Source: Flavilitoribacter sp020436695
Lineage (GTDB): Bacteria; Bacteroidota; Bacteroidia; Chitinophagales; Saprospiraceae
Length of the DNA: 64,000 nt
Reading direction: 5' to 3'
Assembly: GCA_041392665.1 (NCBI GenBank)
Contig: JAWKLQ010000044.1
Coordinates: forward strand, 6,829-70,828
The position numbers and the translations under genes are program-made. The notes under the pieces were generated by a model that saw only the letters and a list, made by a program, of their open reading frames with translations, was not told the origin of the DNA and searched no databases. Positions within the stretch are counted from its first letter, which is position 1. Every line of letters begins with the position of its first letter. Shown here piece after piece: positions 24,968-34,202 of the stretch.

Positions 24968-26077
24968 TCAAGGTACGATCCGAAAAATACTAAACGCAAC
25001 TCGCCGGTTCTTACTCCTTCCCTCAGGAGTGGCATTAGTAGCAATGGGAGCAGCTTCCCCGTAACCGAAAGCGTAGATCCTTTTCACATCGATGCCTTTA
25101 CTCACCAGATAGCGTTTGATGGCATCAGCCCGGGCTTGAGAGATGCGCAAATTTCCGGCTTCACTGCCCGAAGCATCCGTATGAGCCGCGACCTCAATAC
25201 CGTATTCGGTATTTTGGCTGAGGTAACTGACCAGTTTATCGAGTTCTGAAGTAGTTTGGCTGGTAAGGCTGGTCTGACCGGAGGGGAACAGTACACGGTC
25301 GAGTAATAGCCCTTCATTCTTTTTCAATTGCGTGATCTGCATCGGTGTCAGTCGGGCAATGGGATTAACCCGGGCAAATTCCAGTTTTTCAAAACAGATC
25401 TCCTGCCGGTTGTTGTACCGGCCCGTAGCCGCCGATACCCCCCAGTAGACTTCCGAATTGCCCCCAAAAGCTTCCTGGATGATATCGCCTTTATAACGAA
25501 TTCGTTCTACCCCATCTATGGCAATACTGAGAAGTTGGTATTTGGGATCCCATTTTACATACATGCGGTGAGGACGACAGTCTTCCAGATTAGGCAATTT
25601 GACCGGGCCGGCCAGATTGTACCAATGGGCGGGCGATCCGTCGTACAGGATGGCAATATGATCCTGTGGCGGGTCGCCAAGATGTTCATTCTCCCAGGTA
25701 TCCAGCTCGATACCCAAAGAAGGGCGCAGCCCGCTGTAACCCATCCCTTCTCCCGGCCTTCCCGTCATCATGGCGTAGGGATGGAAAATAAAGACCATAC
25801 CGTCGGCTCCATCCCGGTCTTTACAGCCCAGCATCAGATTGAGCTCCATTTCAAACGGCATGTTCAGGTCGATGGCATCCCGGTACCAGATGGAACCTCC
25901 GGCCCAATCCACAGCTTCGGTAAGGCGAAAACAGTTATCGCCGCTCACGTAAGCATCGCCGCTCAATCGAAAATTTGCCATATCTTCAGCGGAAAGGCGG
26001 GTTTGGGCAAAGCTCCTGGGCAGGTGGATGATCTGTGAGATCAACAGGACAAGGAGAAAAGGGTAAAAACGGATCAT
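24968..26077 (-). CDS. L-type lectin-like / OmpA-C fusion protein
   Basis: A 369-residue exported protein (signal peptide ending RSFAQ). The first ~240 mature residues resemble the legume/L-type lectin fold: DRDGADGMVFIFHP, LGIELDTWENEHLGDPPQDHIAI and the later VYWGVSAATG are the strand signatures seen in bacterial lectin-like domains. The C-terminal ~110 residues are an OmpA-C peptidoglycan-binding domain with VLFPSGQTSLTSQT, EVAAHTDASGSEAGNLRISQ and GYGEAAPIATNATPEGRSKNRR. This predicts a wall-anchored periplasmic or outer-membrane protein with a carbohydrate-binding head. The ligand is unknown. Confidence 0.85.
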   Translation of the reverse strand: MIRFYPFLLVLLISQIIHLPRSFAQTRLSAEDMANFRLSGDAYVSGDNCFRLTEAVDWAGGSIWYRDAIDLNMPFEMELNLMLGCKDRDGADGMVFIFHPYAMMTGRPGEGMGYSGLRPSLGIELDTWENEHLGDPPQDHIAILYDGSPAHWYNLAGPVKLPNLEDCRPHRMYVKWDPKYQLLSIAIDGVERIRYKGDIIQEAFGGNSEVYWGVSAATGRYNNRQEICFEKLEFARVNPIARLTPMQITQLKKNEGLLLDRVLFPSGQTSLTSQTTSELDKLVSYLSQNTEYGIEVAAHTDASGSEAGNLRISQARADAIKRYLVSKGIDVKRIYAFGYGEAAPIATNATPEGRSKNRRVAFSIFRIVP

Positions 26078-26169
26078 AGTTCCTGGTTTTTCTTAGTTGA
26101 GGTGTTTTTTGATGTCATGCGTTAATCACAGGGATTATTTCATCCGTTCGGTCCCTATCCAATCCGTCT

Positions 26170-26871
26170 TTATTGCATCACCTGTGCGTCGACTACCGGT
26201 TGCAGGATCTTCCATACATTATTAGCAACGATCTTTTGTCCTTCTGTATTGGGGTGGATCCCATCCGGCTGATTGAGATCCGGTATACCGGCTACTCCCT
26301 CAAGTAAAAATGGGATCAGCGGAAGATCGTTTTCTCCGGCCAGGCGGGTATACACCTGGCGAAAAGCGGTGGTGTACTCCTTTCCCATATTCGGCGGAGC
26401 TTCCATACCCGCCAGAATGATCTTTGTTTCCGGCGCCTTGGTCTTAACCTTATCGATAATAGATTGCAGGTTACGGTAAGTCGACTCCGGGTCAATCCCC
26501 CGAAGGCCATCATTGCCTCCCAGTTCCAGAACAAATACATCCACGATCTGTTGCAGGATCCAGTCGACCCGTTCGTTACCACCGGCACTGGTCTCTCCAC
26601 TCAATCCGGCATTCACCACCTGATAATGATAATTAGCTTCGTCCAGCCTGGTCTGTATAAGCGCCGGGAAACCCTCAGCCGGGTCCAGCCCGTAAGCAGC
26701 GGTCAGGCTGTTTCCGAAAAATACGATTTTCCCGGGCTTAACCGTTTCTCCAGCCTCAGCTTCAGTGACCGGCTGTTCTTCCGTCATCGCATTTTCTCCC
26801 GTAGAATTATTGCAGGAGAAAAGCATAAAAACCCCCAAAAGCAGCAAAAAAAAATCAGATTTCACCAGCAT
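26170..26871 (-). CDS. SGNH-hydrolase (TesA-like arylesterase) lipoprotein
   Basis: Start placed at the ATG at 26871 because MLVKSDFFLLLLGVFMLFSC forms a lipoprotein signal (Cys20); an ATG 14 codons upstream would add a second hydrophobic run. The catalytic domain has all four SGNH blocks: FFGNSLTAAYG (nucleophile Ser), VVNAGLSGETSAGG, ELGGNDGLRG and the C-terminal DGIHPN with the Asp-His pair. TesA-type enzymes hydrolyse thioesters, lysophospholipids and aryl esters in the periplasm. Single-gene unit. Confidence 0.9.
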   Translation of the reverse strand: MLVKSDFFLLLLGVFMLFSCNNSTGENAMTEEQPVTEAEAGETVKPGKIVFFGNSLTAAYGLDPAEGFPALIQTRLDEANYHYQVVNAGLSGETSAGGNERVDWILQQIVDVFVLELGGNDGLRGIDPESTYRNLQSIIDKVKTKAPETKIILAGMEAPPNMGKEYTTAFRQVYTRLAGENDLPLIPFLLEGVAGIPDLNQPDGIHPNTEGQKIVANNVWKILQPVVDAQVMQ

Positions 26872-27189
26872 ATCTTTATAAATTAAAAAAAAACCAATAT
26901 CTTTGAAAAGCATAGGTTAGAATATCAAGCAAGATTGTTACGCAAAAGACATAATTTCACACAATACGCATAGGAAGCCAATACTATAGAGACTTATTAC
27001 TCAGGGCTGTCATATCCTGCCGGTTTATTGCGCTAATCCCCTCCAAATTAATGAATCTTCCCGGCTTTAGACGGTCCTTATTGTGCTTTTAGTAAACCTC
27101 GCTTTTCACGATAAGACAACACAACACCAAGGCTGAACTACACTTAGGTTACCCATTGTTTATTCATTCAGCTATTTGTTACAATTGTC

Positions 27190-27624
27190 ATGGAACCGTT
27201 AAAAAAAATGAAAATCATCCTGGTTGAGGACAGTATCAGCGATGTTAAACTAACGCAATACGCCCTTGATCAGTTGACTCCTGCTCCCGAATTACTGCAT
27301 TTCTATGCCGGAGAAGATCTCTTCCTTTTCCTCGATCAGTCATCCCAAAACAATTTTTCGCTCATCCTTTTAGACCTCAACCTGCCTAAAATGAGCGGGT
27401 TGGAGATCCTGCAGGGATTGCGCCGCCGACACGACATGTCCAGACTGCCGGTTGTCATCTTCAGCAGTTCCAAAAAAGAGACCGATGTACTATCCTGTTA
27501 TGAAAATGGCGCCAATGCTTATGTTCAAAAGCCACTAACGCTGGACGACTTTGACCGGGCGATGGAAGCGATCGTCAATTTCTGGAGTCATGCCAATCTG
27601 GCACCAAATCTGGTAAGAGCTTGA
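27190..27624 (+). CDS. Single-domain response regulator (Rcp1-like)
   Basis: A 144-residue receiver with no output domain. Acidic pocket Glu13/Asp14 (ILVEDSISD), phospho-acceptor Asp62 (LILLDLNLPKMSG), the conserved Ser/Thr in VVIFSSSKKETD and Lys in YVQKPLTLDDF. The extended loop and LRRRHDMSRLPVV are typical of Rcp1/CheY-like partners of phytochrome or hybrid kinases. No kinase is adjacent, so it probably serves a kinase encoded elsewhere. Confidence 0.9.
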   Translation: MEPLKKMKIILVEDSISDVKLTQYALDQLTPAPELLHFYAGEDLFLFLDQSSQNNFSLILLDLNLPKMSGLEILQGLRRRHDMSRLPVVIFSSSKKETDVLSCYENGANAYVQKPLTLDDFDRAMEAIVNFWSHANLAPNLVRA

Positions 27625-27629
27625 ATTAG

Positions 27630-27715
27630 AAGTGAGGAGTGAGAGGATGAGGTAGTGAGGAAGTGAAAGCGGACTTACTCACTAGCTCACTTCCCCACTA
27701 ACTCACCTCCTGAAA
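27630..27715. terminator. Word-repeat hairpin between convergent genes
   Basis: GTGAGGAGTGAG and GTAGTGAGGAAGTGA on the left are matched by CTCACTAGCTCACTTCC and CACTAACTCACCTCC on the right. The stem fills the whole gap between the response regulator and the OmpA lipoprotein, whose stop codons face each other, so it probably terminates both. Confidence 0.6.
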
Positions 27716-28504
27716 TCAGTCTGCCACCTCAGGCATTTCCAGTAATTTGAAGAACTGATCCATTTTGGGAGTAATGATGATCTCCGTACGCCGGTTGATG
27801 CTGCGACCTTCGGAGTTGGTGTTAGGCGCTTTCGGCACATATTCCGACCGGCCGGCCGCCGTCAACCGTTCAGGATTTACGTAGTAATCCTCCTGTAATT
27901 TTCTGACTACAGAGGTAGCCCGTTTTACACTGAGATCCCAGTTGTCTTCCAGACAGGAGTTGTTGATAGGCACATCATCGGTGTGGCCTTCTACCAGGAC
28001 ATTCAAATCATCGTGATCATTGATCACCGAGGCAAGTTTGGCCAGCACTTCTTCCGCAGCACTGGTGATGCGGGAGCTCCCCGAACGGAACAGCAGCTTA
28101 TCGGAAATAGAAACATACACCACACCGCCTTTGACCTCAATCTGTACATCCTCATCGTTGATGTTGCTGAGGGAACGTTTGAGGTTCATGACCAGGGCCA
28201 GGTTCAGTGAATCCTTTGACTGGATCTTGGAGGTCAGGTCTTGTATGAAAGAATACTGCTGCGAGATATTCTCCAGCGAACGCTGAATACTTTCCGCGCC
28301 TGATTTATTGACAATGGACAGGTCGGCCATGCGATCGAGCAGACTGGCATTGGTGGTCTGCATATGTTTGATCTGCTCTTCTAATTGCTGAACCTGTTCG
28401 GTTTTCAAAGCTACTTCGGTTTCCAGGGCCTTAACTTTTTTGCCTTTACAGGCAGTAGTCCCCAGCACCAATAGCAGCAGATAAAAAATGATCTGTTTTT
28501 TCAT
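27716..28504 (-). CDS. OmpA-family lipoprotein with coiled coil
   Basis: A 262-residue lipoprotein (GTTACKGKK, Cys19). Residues ~20-110 form a coiled coil beginning ALETEVALKTEQVQQLEEQI; the C-terminus is an OmpA/MotB-type domain (LLFRSGSSRITSAAEEVLAKL, VLVEGHTDDVPI, LTAAGRSEYVPKAPNTNSEG) that binds peptidoglycan. Likely an outer-membrane tether. Upstream lies a 290-bp gap with a word-repeat element. Confidence 0.9.
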   Translation of the reverse strand: MKKQIIFYLLLLVLGTTACKGKKVKALETEVALKTEQVQQLEEQIKHMQTTNASLLDRMADLSIVNKSGAESIQRSLENISQQYSFIQDLTSKIQSKDSLNLALVMNLKRSLSNINDEDVQIEVKGGVVYVSISDKLLFRSGSSRITSAAEEVLAKLASVINDHDDLNVLVEGHTDDVPINNSCLEDNWDLSVKRATSVVRKLQEDYYVNPERLTAAGRSEYVPKAPNTNSEGRSINRRTEIIITPKMDQFFKLLEMPEVAD

Positions 28505-28653
28505 AAGTATGCAAACTCTGGTTCGGGGTATAAAACTTCTCTAACTGTAGTTTTAGTGTATGAATATGTTAAAAAAATCATTTGTTGCGCAATCCCCTTA
28601 ATATATAAATTTTTGATTTTCAAAAACAAAACAATAAATACAATGGATTGCGG

Positions 28654-28797
28654 TGCTGTGGGATTATTTGATGTTATGATGTTGTAATGCTGTGATGTTA
28701 TGATGTGAGTAATGATCTGCAAATATTCAGGTTACAGGTATCTGTTGATGATTATCCTAGGATCACACCATCCCAGAATTACAGCATCAAAAAATCA
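28654..28797. repeat. Two-armed word-repeat element (GATGTTATGATG family)
   Basis: The left part repeats GATGTTATGATG and GTAATGCTGTGATG; the right part (28760-28797) holds complementary words (ATCACACCATC, ATTACAGCATC). The 20-mer AATGCTGTGATGTTATGATG at 28686-28705 is identical to 41776-41795. The element lies downstream of the ABC permease stop and upstream of the OmpA lipoprotein gene, both on the minus strand. Confidence 0.6.
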
Positions 28798-31416
28798 TCA
28801 CTCGCTCTTGATGGAATGTACCGGATTCATCAGTGCCGCCCGTAACGCCTGATAACTGACGGTCAGCATGGTGATAACCAGGGCAAGTAGCCCTACCAGC
28901 GCAAAAACCCACCACGACAGATCAGTGCGGTATGCATAATCCGTTAACCAGCTTTTCATGAAGAAATAAGCAAGCGGGGCAGCCAACAGACAGGAAATCA
29001 GGACCAGTAGAATAAAATCTTTGGAAAGTAATTGCCAGAGATTCACGACGGAAGCTCCGAGTACCTTACGTATGCCAATCTCTTTCGTGCGCTGCTCTGC
29101 CATATAAGACGCCAGACCGAACAGACCGAGACAGGAAATGAAAACCGCCAATACGGCAAAAAAAGTCGCTAATTTCCCGACCCGTTCTTCATTTTGGAAT
29201 TTCCGGGCGTATTCTTCATCGGCAAAATGGTACTCAAACGGATTGAGCGGATCGTATTTATTAAAGATCGTTTCAATTGCTACCAAAGCCTCTCTTGGCC
29301 GGCTTTCCGGCTTGAGCTTAATATTGATCTGATTGAGCCAGGTTTCGTGCAGCATAAAGATCGTTTGCCGTACCGGCTGATAGGGTGACTGAGTCACCAG
29401 ATTTTTGACTACTCCGACGATTGGATGCTGGTCACCTCCCCGTTCCATGGTCTTCCCTACAGGATTTTCCAGCCCCATATATTCCACCGCCGCTTCATTC
29501 AGAATGAATGCGATGGAATCAGTGGCGAAATCCCGGGAAAAATCCCGCCCTTCGATGATCTCCCAGTCGACCATATCTCCAAACTCATAAGTAACCCGGA
29601 GACTGGTGAAATCATTGCTCAAAGTAGGATCCATGCCCTCCCAGGTAAAGCCGCCGTTGGTCACCCCGGTGGAAGTGACCGGCGAATCAGTCCCCGCCAT
29701 TTCCTCTACATAGCCGGTGTTCAGCAGATCGGTACGTAGCGCCTGATAATGGGTAATGATCTCTTTTGACTTGATCGGCACCCGGAGCAGATTGTCGCGA
29801 TTATAACCGATGGGGCGATCCTTGGCATGCTCGATCTGCCGAAAGATAAAGATCGTACAGATGATCAGACTGATGGACACGGTAAATTGTATCACCACCA
29901 GCACTTTCCGCGGTACGGCTGAGAACCGACCGGCACGAAAGGTCCCCTTAAGCACCTTCACCGGCTTAAAAGCCGATAGATAGAACGATGGATAACTCCC
30001 GGCAATAAAAGCGGTAAAGAAAGTAAAACCCAATCCAGCCAGCCAGAACCAGGGGCTACTCCAGGGCATTCCAATCTCTTTTCCCGCGATCATATTGAAT
30101 TGCGGTAGGAGTAAAAATGCCAGTAGCAGGGCCAGTCCGAACCCGAGACTGGTCACCAGCAATGCCTCACTGAAAAACTGACTGATGAGCTGCAGACGCA
30201 TGGACCCCAGGGTTTTGCGAATGCCTACTTCCCGGGCGCGTTTTTCCGAGCGGGCCGTGCTCAGGTTCATGAAATTGATGCAGGCCAGCAATAGTACGAA
30301 AACCGCAATGATGCCGAACATGCGCACATATTCGATCCGGCCTCCGGTATTAACGCCATTTTCAAAGCGCTCGTACAAATGCCACTTCGACATCGGGTGC
30401 AGAAAGAGTTCGGGTTTTGACTTTTCGGCCCACTCTTCTTCAATATTATCGTATTTCGCTTTAGTGATCAGCTTCGAGACCTGTTCCATGCTGGTATTAT
30501 CGACAATCTGTACGTACACTTTAAACCAGCTGTTGCCCCAGGTAACACGTTCTTTTAAGTTGGCCGTTTGTACTTCCAATTCAAAGGGAGCTAAAAAATC
30601 CAGACTGCCAAAGGAGGAATTAGCGGGCAGATCCTCATAAATACCACCGACCGTTACCGGTACCTCGTGATTGATCGTTATCCCCTTCCCCACCGCTTCT
30701 TCTTTACCAAATAAGGATTCGGCGGTTGAAGCGGAGATCAGTATTGCATGTGGATCCTCCACGGCACTGCGCTTACCTTCCAGTATCTTCAGATCCAGCA
30801 TCTCCGTAAAATCCGGCCCGACGTAGATGCCGGTTTTGGTCATTTTTTCATTATTGACGGTCAGCAATTGATCGCGGTTGTAGGTTGAAGTGGCAACATA
30901 TTTAAAAAAATCGCCGTACGTTTCCCGTAAAACAGGCTCCAGTTGCATCGCCTGACTATTCCAGGTCTCCACCTTGCCGTTAAAGGATTGGTTCTGCATC
31001 ACCATGGCCATGCGGTCACTGTTCTCAAATTGCCGGTCGAAGGACAATTCATCATAGATCCACAAACCAATGAGCATCAACACCAGTATGCCGGCAGCAA
31101 GCCCATTAATATTGATCATGGAAAAGAACTTATTCTTGAACAGGTTTCTCCAGGCCAGTTTAAGGTTATTTTTAAGCATAAGATTTGAAATAAGCGGGTG
31201 AAATAATGTAAAAGGCCGCATCAGTGCCGGCCTGAACAACGTAATCACATCTTTCAGAAAAAGCATGCGGGCCCTGCGGCTACCTACCGCTTCCACTCTT
31301 TTTTCAAAGCGTTCAGTCAGATCGCCTTCTATATCTTCTACGTAATCGGGATGGCAGAACCAGCGAAAAAACCGGAGCGGCCAGGTCGGTGGATGGGTTT
31401 GTTCTTTTGGCTTCAT
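28798..31416 (-). CDS. FtsX/MacB-type ABC transporter permease with prefix domain
   Basis: An 872-residue inner-membrane permease. Residues 1-75 are the soluble prefix domain found before FtsX-type permeases controlled by PadR regulators (PDYVEDIEGDLTERFEKRV). Then follow a first transmembrane helix, a MacB-like periplasmic domain, three helices (ARSEKRAREVGIRKTLGSMR marks the loop), a second periplasmic domain and a final helix set with EQRTKEIGIRKVLGASV. The tandem FtsX halves indicate a duplicated permease with eight helices. The ATPase partner is not adjacent. The start codon overlaps the padR stop by 4 bp, so the two are translationally coupled. Confidence 0.92.
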   Translation of the reverse strand: MKPKEQTHPPTWPLRFFRWFCHPDYVEDIEGDLTERFEKRVEAVGSRRARMLFLKDVITLFRPALMRPFTLFHPLISNLMLKNNLKLAWRNLFKNKFFSMININGLAAGILVLMLIGLWIYDELSFDRQFENSDRMAMVMQNQSFNGKVETWNSQAMQLEPVLRETYGDFFKYVATSTYNRDQLLTVNNEKMTKTGIYVGPDFTEMLDLKILEGKRSAVEDPHAILISASTAESLFGKEEAVGKGITINHEVPVTVGGIYEDLPANSSFGSLDFLAPFELEVQTANLKERVTWGNSWFKVYVQIVDNTSMEQVSKLITKAKYDNIEEEWAEKSKPELFLHPMSKWHLYERFENGVNTGGRIEYVRMFGIIAVFVLLLACINFMNLSTARSEKRAREVGIRKTLGSMRLQLISQFFSEALLVTSLGFGLALLLAFLLLPQFNMIAGKEIGMPWSSPWFWLAGLGFTFFTAFIAGSYPSFYLSAFKPVKVLKGTFRAGRFSAVPRKVLVVIQFTVSISLIICTIFIFRQIEHAKDRPIGYNRDNLLRVPIKSKEIITHYQALRTDLLNTGYVEEMAGTDSPVTSTGVTNGGFTWEGMDPTLSNDFTSLRVTYEFGDMVDWEIIEGRDFSRDFATDSIAFILNEAAVEYMGLENPVGKTMERGGDQHPIVGVVKNLVTQSPYQPVRQTIFMLHETWLNQINIKLKPESRPREALVAIETIFNKYDPLNPFEYHFADEEYARKFQNEERVGKLATFFAVLAVFISCLGLFGLASYMAEQRTKEIGIRKVLGASVVNLWQLLSKDFILLVLISCLLAAPLAYFFMKSWLTDYAYRTDLSWWVFALVGLLALVITMLTVSYQALRAALMNPVHSIKSE

Positions 31417-31739
31417 TCAAAAGCAATTTTCGGGATAGCGTTCCATAAGGCCATTCGCTGATCTTTGGTCTTTTCCAGCGTATTGCGACCATGATTGGTT
31501 ACTTTGAAAAAGCGTTTGCGCTTCCCGCCGCGGACACTGGTTGACTCACCGAATTCAGACACCAGATAACCTTTCTTTTCCAGGCGGCGCAGCACGGTCT
31601 GCAACGACCCGATACTCACCTTCCGGTCCAGGCGTTTTTCCATTTCCTCAATGATGGCCACCCCGTATGCTTCATCGTAGAGAATGGCAACGGTCAGCAG
31701 GACGATCTCCTCAAATTCTCCGAGATGGTGTTTGCTCAT
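31413..31739 (-). CDS. PadR-family transcriptional regulator
   Basis: A 108-residue winged-helix protein: LGEFEEIVLLTVAILYDEAYG, then VSIGSLQTVLRRLEKKGYLVSE (recognition helix and wing) and RGGKRKRFFKVTNHGRNTLEK, all typical of short PadR proteins. It overlaps the permease gene by 4 bp and probably represses the padR-permease operon. A perfect 15-bp inverted repeat just upstream is the obvious operator candidate. Confidence 0.93.
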   Translation of the reverse strand: MSKHHLGEFEEIVLLTVAILYDEAYGVAIIEEMEKRLDRKVSIGSLQTVLRRLEKKGYLVSEFGESTSVRGGKRKRFFKVTNHGRNTLEKTKDQRMALWNAIPKIAFE

Positions 31740-31750
31740 TTTCTTATTTT

Positions 31751-31818
31751 TACCTTAAATGTAGTTTTTATTCTCACAACAATCAAGTCATTTAGCAATA
31801 ATGACTACATTTAAGGTA
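31751..31818. promoter_or_regulatory. Candidate PadR operator: 15-bp inverted repeat
   Basis: TACCTTAAATGTAGT (31751-31765) and ACTACATTTAAGGTA (31804-31818) are perfect inverted copies 38 bp apart, 12 bp upstream of the padR start. Each arm carries ATGT/ACAT, the core reported for several PadR sites. Beyond this and the word-repeat element at 31916-31993, the 338-bp gap shows no gene. Confidence 0.55.
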
Positions 31819-31915
31819 TAAAGTTGCATCCAGGTGAAAATTATTCCCAAAAAGGATGGAGCGGCCAGCATATTACTGAACATTTTAAGTAAATGATCAA
31901 CAGCGGTTTGTAAAT

Positions 31916-31993
31916 TTGGACGTTTGGACGTTTGGACGTTTGAATCTCTGGTGGTGGTCCCAACTTCCAAACGTCCCAATATCCAAATGTCCA
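31916..31993. repeat. Word-repeat hairpin with three tandem GGACGTTT units
   Basis: GGACGTTT is repeated head-to-tail at 31918, 31926 and 31934; complementary words (TTCCAAACGTCC, ATCCAAATGTCC) lie at 31965-31993, after a 20-bp spacer. It is in the divergent region between padR and a lipoprotein gene, so it is not a simple terminator. Confidence 0.7.
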
Positions 31994-32077
31994 GTAGTAG
32001 AGCAGTCCGTACATCCCTTCTACAACCAACTTATTCTCAAAGAATTGGTTATTCTTGTATAAGCTTCCTTCTTCACA

Positions 32078-32671
32078 ATGAGATCACTACTCTTTCCAGC
32101 TTTATTCATGCTCTTTTTTACCGCCTGTATTGAAAATAAGGTAGAAGGGCCAGTGACCGGTTCGGGTTCTCCCTCGTTCAATGCCCCGGACTGCATTCTC
32201 ATCACCAATGCGAATGGAGCACCTATCGGGACCTTCCCGGATTGCCAGCCAACAGGGCAATGGATTGCTACGGATCTTAGTGTCACCGAGTTGGAGTTAT
32301 TGAATTTTTCGGATACGATCGCCGGCGGCTTTAGTAGTACTATGGGAATAAGCCGGGCCTTTGCCTATCCAAATCCGGTGGCCGTAAATGATACACTACA
32401 TCTTGGCTTCAGCGGTATTTCGGATGCGAACGTAAAGATCAAACTGGCGATTCTGGATGAGCAGGCTCGTATCATCCAACAACTGGCGATCCGATCTGAT
32501 CATTTAGATGTCTCCGATGTCCGCATTGACAACAGCAGTTATGATCCCGGAGCCTTTTACCGGATCTATTACCGGGTAAGCGGAGCGGCGGAAACAGTAT
32601 TCTTTGAGGGCTTCGGTGATATTTATATTTGCCGCAACGGCACGGTGGATGAGCCGGAAGCTTGTTTTTGA
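32078..32671 (+). CDS. Hypothetical lipoprotein
   Basis: A 197-residue lipoprotein (MLFFTAC, Cys17). The mature part starts with a serine/glycine linker; the middle, beginning AFAYPNPVAVNDTLHLGFSG, resembles a beta-sandwich like those in type IX secretion tail domains, but it is not at the extreme C-terminus and lacks the final basic strand. I do not recognise a family. Its stop codon is one base away from the stop codon of the convergent TlpA-like gene. Confidence 0.7.
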   Translation: MRSLLFPALFMLFFTACIENKVEGPVTGSGSPSFNAPDCILITNANGAPIGTFPDCQPTGQWIATDLSVTELELLNFSDTIAGGFSSTMGISRAFAYPNPVAVNDTLHLGFSGISDANVKIKLAILDEQARIIQQLAIRSDHLDVSDVRIDNSSYDPGAFYRIYYRVSGAAETVFFEGFGDIYICRNGTVDEPEACF

Positions 32672-32672
32672 G

Positions 32673-34175
32673 CTATTTCCCGGATGTTGCCCGGATCAGT
32701 TTTTCCCGGGTCTCTTTACGGCCTGGCCGTAAATGACTGCCTTGCTCCAAAATGTTGCCGTCCCTGTCGACAAGAATGTAAAAAGGAATTCCGACGATCC
32801 CGAAGGCATGGCGCAAACTATTGCTCTGCTCTTTGGTGAGTAAATAATGCTGGCCGGGCAACTGCAATCTGGCCAGTGTAGGTTGCCAGGCCTGCTCCGG
32901 AGATTCTATACACAGGAAAACGAAAGCGATATCCTCCTCGGCCAGTTCAGTATGCAACGCTTTTGATTGGGGCATCTCTACCAGACAGGGGCCGCACCAG
33001 GTGGCCCAAACATCGATATAAACTGTTTTCCCCCGATTCCGCTCCAGGATCTGTGCCAGCAGTTGGTCATCCCGGCCTTCAGCAAATTTTTCCAGTATGG
33101 TGTTTGTAGTTAACTGCGGATGATCTATCTGCTTTTCCAACGCCCGTGCTCTGGCCTGTAACGGATCAACGAGAAAAGAAAACGTCAACTCCTCTCCTAT
33201 CCACTGTCGGGCGTAGCGGTGATATTTACTAAGATCATAATTGCTGAGGCAGTAGTTTAGGAAACTGGTCAGGGCCAATTGATGCAGAATAGTGTCGGAG
33301 CCTAATTGAACGGATATTTTTTCCAGCAAAATAGAATCCCGGTCAAGCCTCGGATTAGCGGCAGCCTCCTGTTGTGCCTGTAGGCCAAAATAGCGCCAAA
33401 CATATCCAATCGTCAGGTGACGGGAAGTGGGAATATTCTCCAGAGAGGACCAGTTATAAACCGGAAAGCTACTGAGAAAGTCGTAGTAGTCATCTCCTAC
33501 CAGATTGGTATCTACAGGAAGATCTCGCAGGGTTTTACGCAAACCCGGATAAAACAACAGCAGTCGATAATAATCGGCCTGGGTGTTGTTGCGTATCCAG
33601 TCCTGCAACATGGCCGGTGGCTGGAATTTCCGAATAAAATTTTCGTCTTTTTTTCTGCGCAGACGGATCCGTTGTTCCCATTTGGCCCGGTAGTTTTCAG
33701 CATCGTATCTACGGGTCCATTTGGTGTTTTTCCAGTTGCTCAACAAACGGGAATATTTCTGTTGATACTTCAGAAATAAAGTATTTACAGCGGCTTGATC
33801 TCCGGCTATTCTCGCCGAACGCAGTCTCTTCATTCGCAGGCGCTTTGCCTCAAATTCAAGGTGAATACTATCTCCCGGTTGCACCAAAAGCCAGAATCCC
33901 CGACCGTAACTAAGGTAAATATCCTGTGGGTGATAACGGTCAAAACGCACCGCAAAGCTTCCGTCTTCTTCTATCCCGGTCGTATATTCCAGTTTTTCCA
34001 TGGTACCGAGATCATCTACAATAAATGAAAGCGTGGACCGATCTGGGAAACGTTTATGGTCCAGGACCTTTCCGGTAATGACTACCGGTTGCGGGATCTG
34101 AATGCGATCGATCTGGGCCGAAAGTGAAACAACGGCGATACAAAAGATCAGGGAGAGCGGTTGGGCGAAACACAT
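32673..34175 (-). CDS. TlpA-family thioredoxin-like exported protein
   Basis: A 500-residue protein with an N-terminal hydrophobic signal segment (SLIFCIAVVSLSAQ). The N-terminal beta-rich part (residues ~25-110) is of the DUF4369-like kind that often precedes Bacteroidota TlpA domains; a helical middle follows, and the C-terminal ~130 residues are a thioredoxin fold with VWATWCGPCLVEMPQS and GIPFYILVDRDG (cis-proline). Predicted periplasmic thiol-disulfide oxidoreductase; substrate unknown. The second copy of the 134-bp hairpin element lies just upstream. Confidence 0.88.
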   Translation of the reverse strand: MCFAQPLSLIFCIAVVSLSAQIDRIQIPQPVVITGKVLDHKRFPDRSTLSFIVDDLGTMEKLEYTTGIEEDGSFAVRFDRYHPQDIYLSYGRGFWLLVQPGDSIHLEFEAKRLRMKRLRSARIAGDQAAVNTLFLKYQQKYSRLLSNWKNTKWTRRYDAENYRAKWEQRIRLRRKKDENFIRKFQPPAMLQDWIRNNTQADYYRLLLFYPGLRKTLRDLPVDTNLVGDDYYDFLSSFPVYNWSSLENIPTSRHLTIGYVWRYFGLQAQQEAAANPRLDRDSILLEKISVQLGSDTILHQLALTSFLNYCLSNYDLSKYHRYARQWIGEELTFSFLVDPLQARARALEKQIDHPQLTTNTILEKFAEGRDDQLLAQILERNRGKTVYIDVWATWCGPCLVEMPQSKALHTELAEEDIAFVFLCIESPEQAWQPTLARLQLPGQHYLLTKEQSNSLRHAFGIVGIPFYILVDRDGNILEQGSHLRPGRKETREKLIRATSGK

Positions 34176-34202
34176 AGGGCCGGGTGTAATCTATTGATCT
34201 TA

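Noticed and set aside
27630..27715. Word repeats considered as a CRISPR array
   Set aside because: Units are 8-11 bp, irregular and without unique spacers, and there are no cas genes in the window.
31788..32029. Short minus-strand frames with repeated TSKRPN-like peptides
   Set aside because: They are translations of the GGACGTTT word repeats; no start context and no conservation expected.
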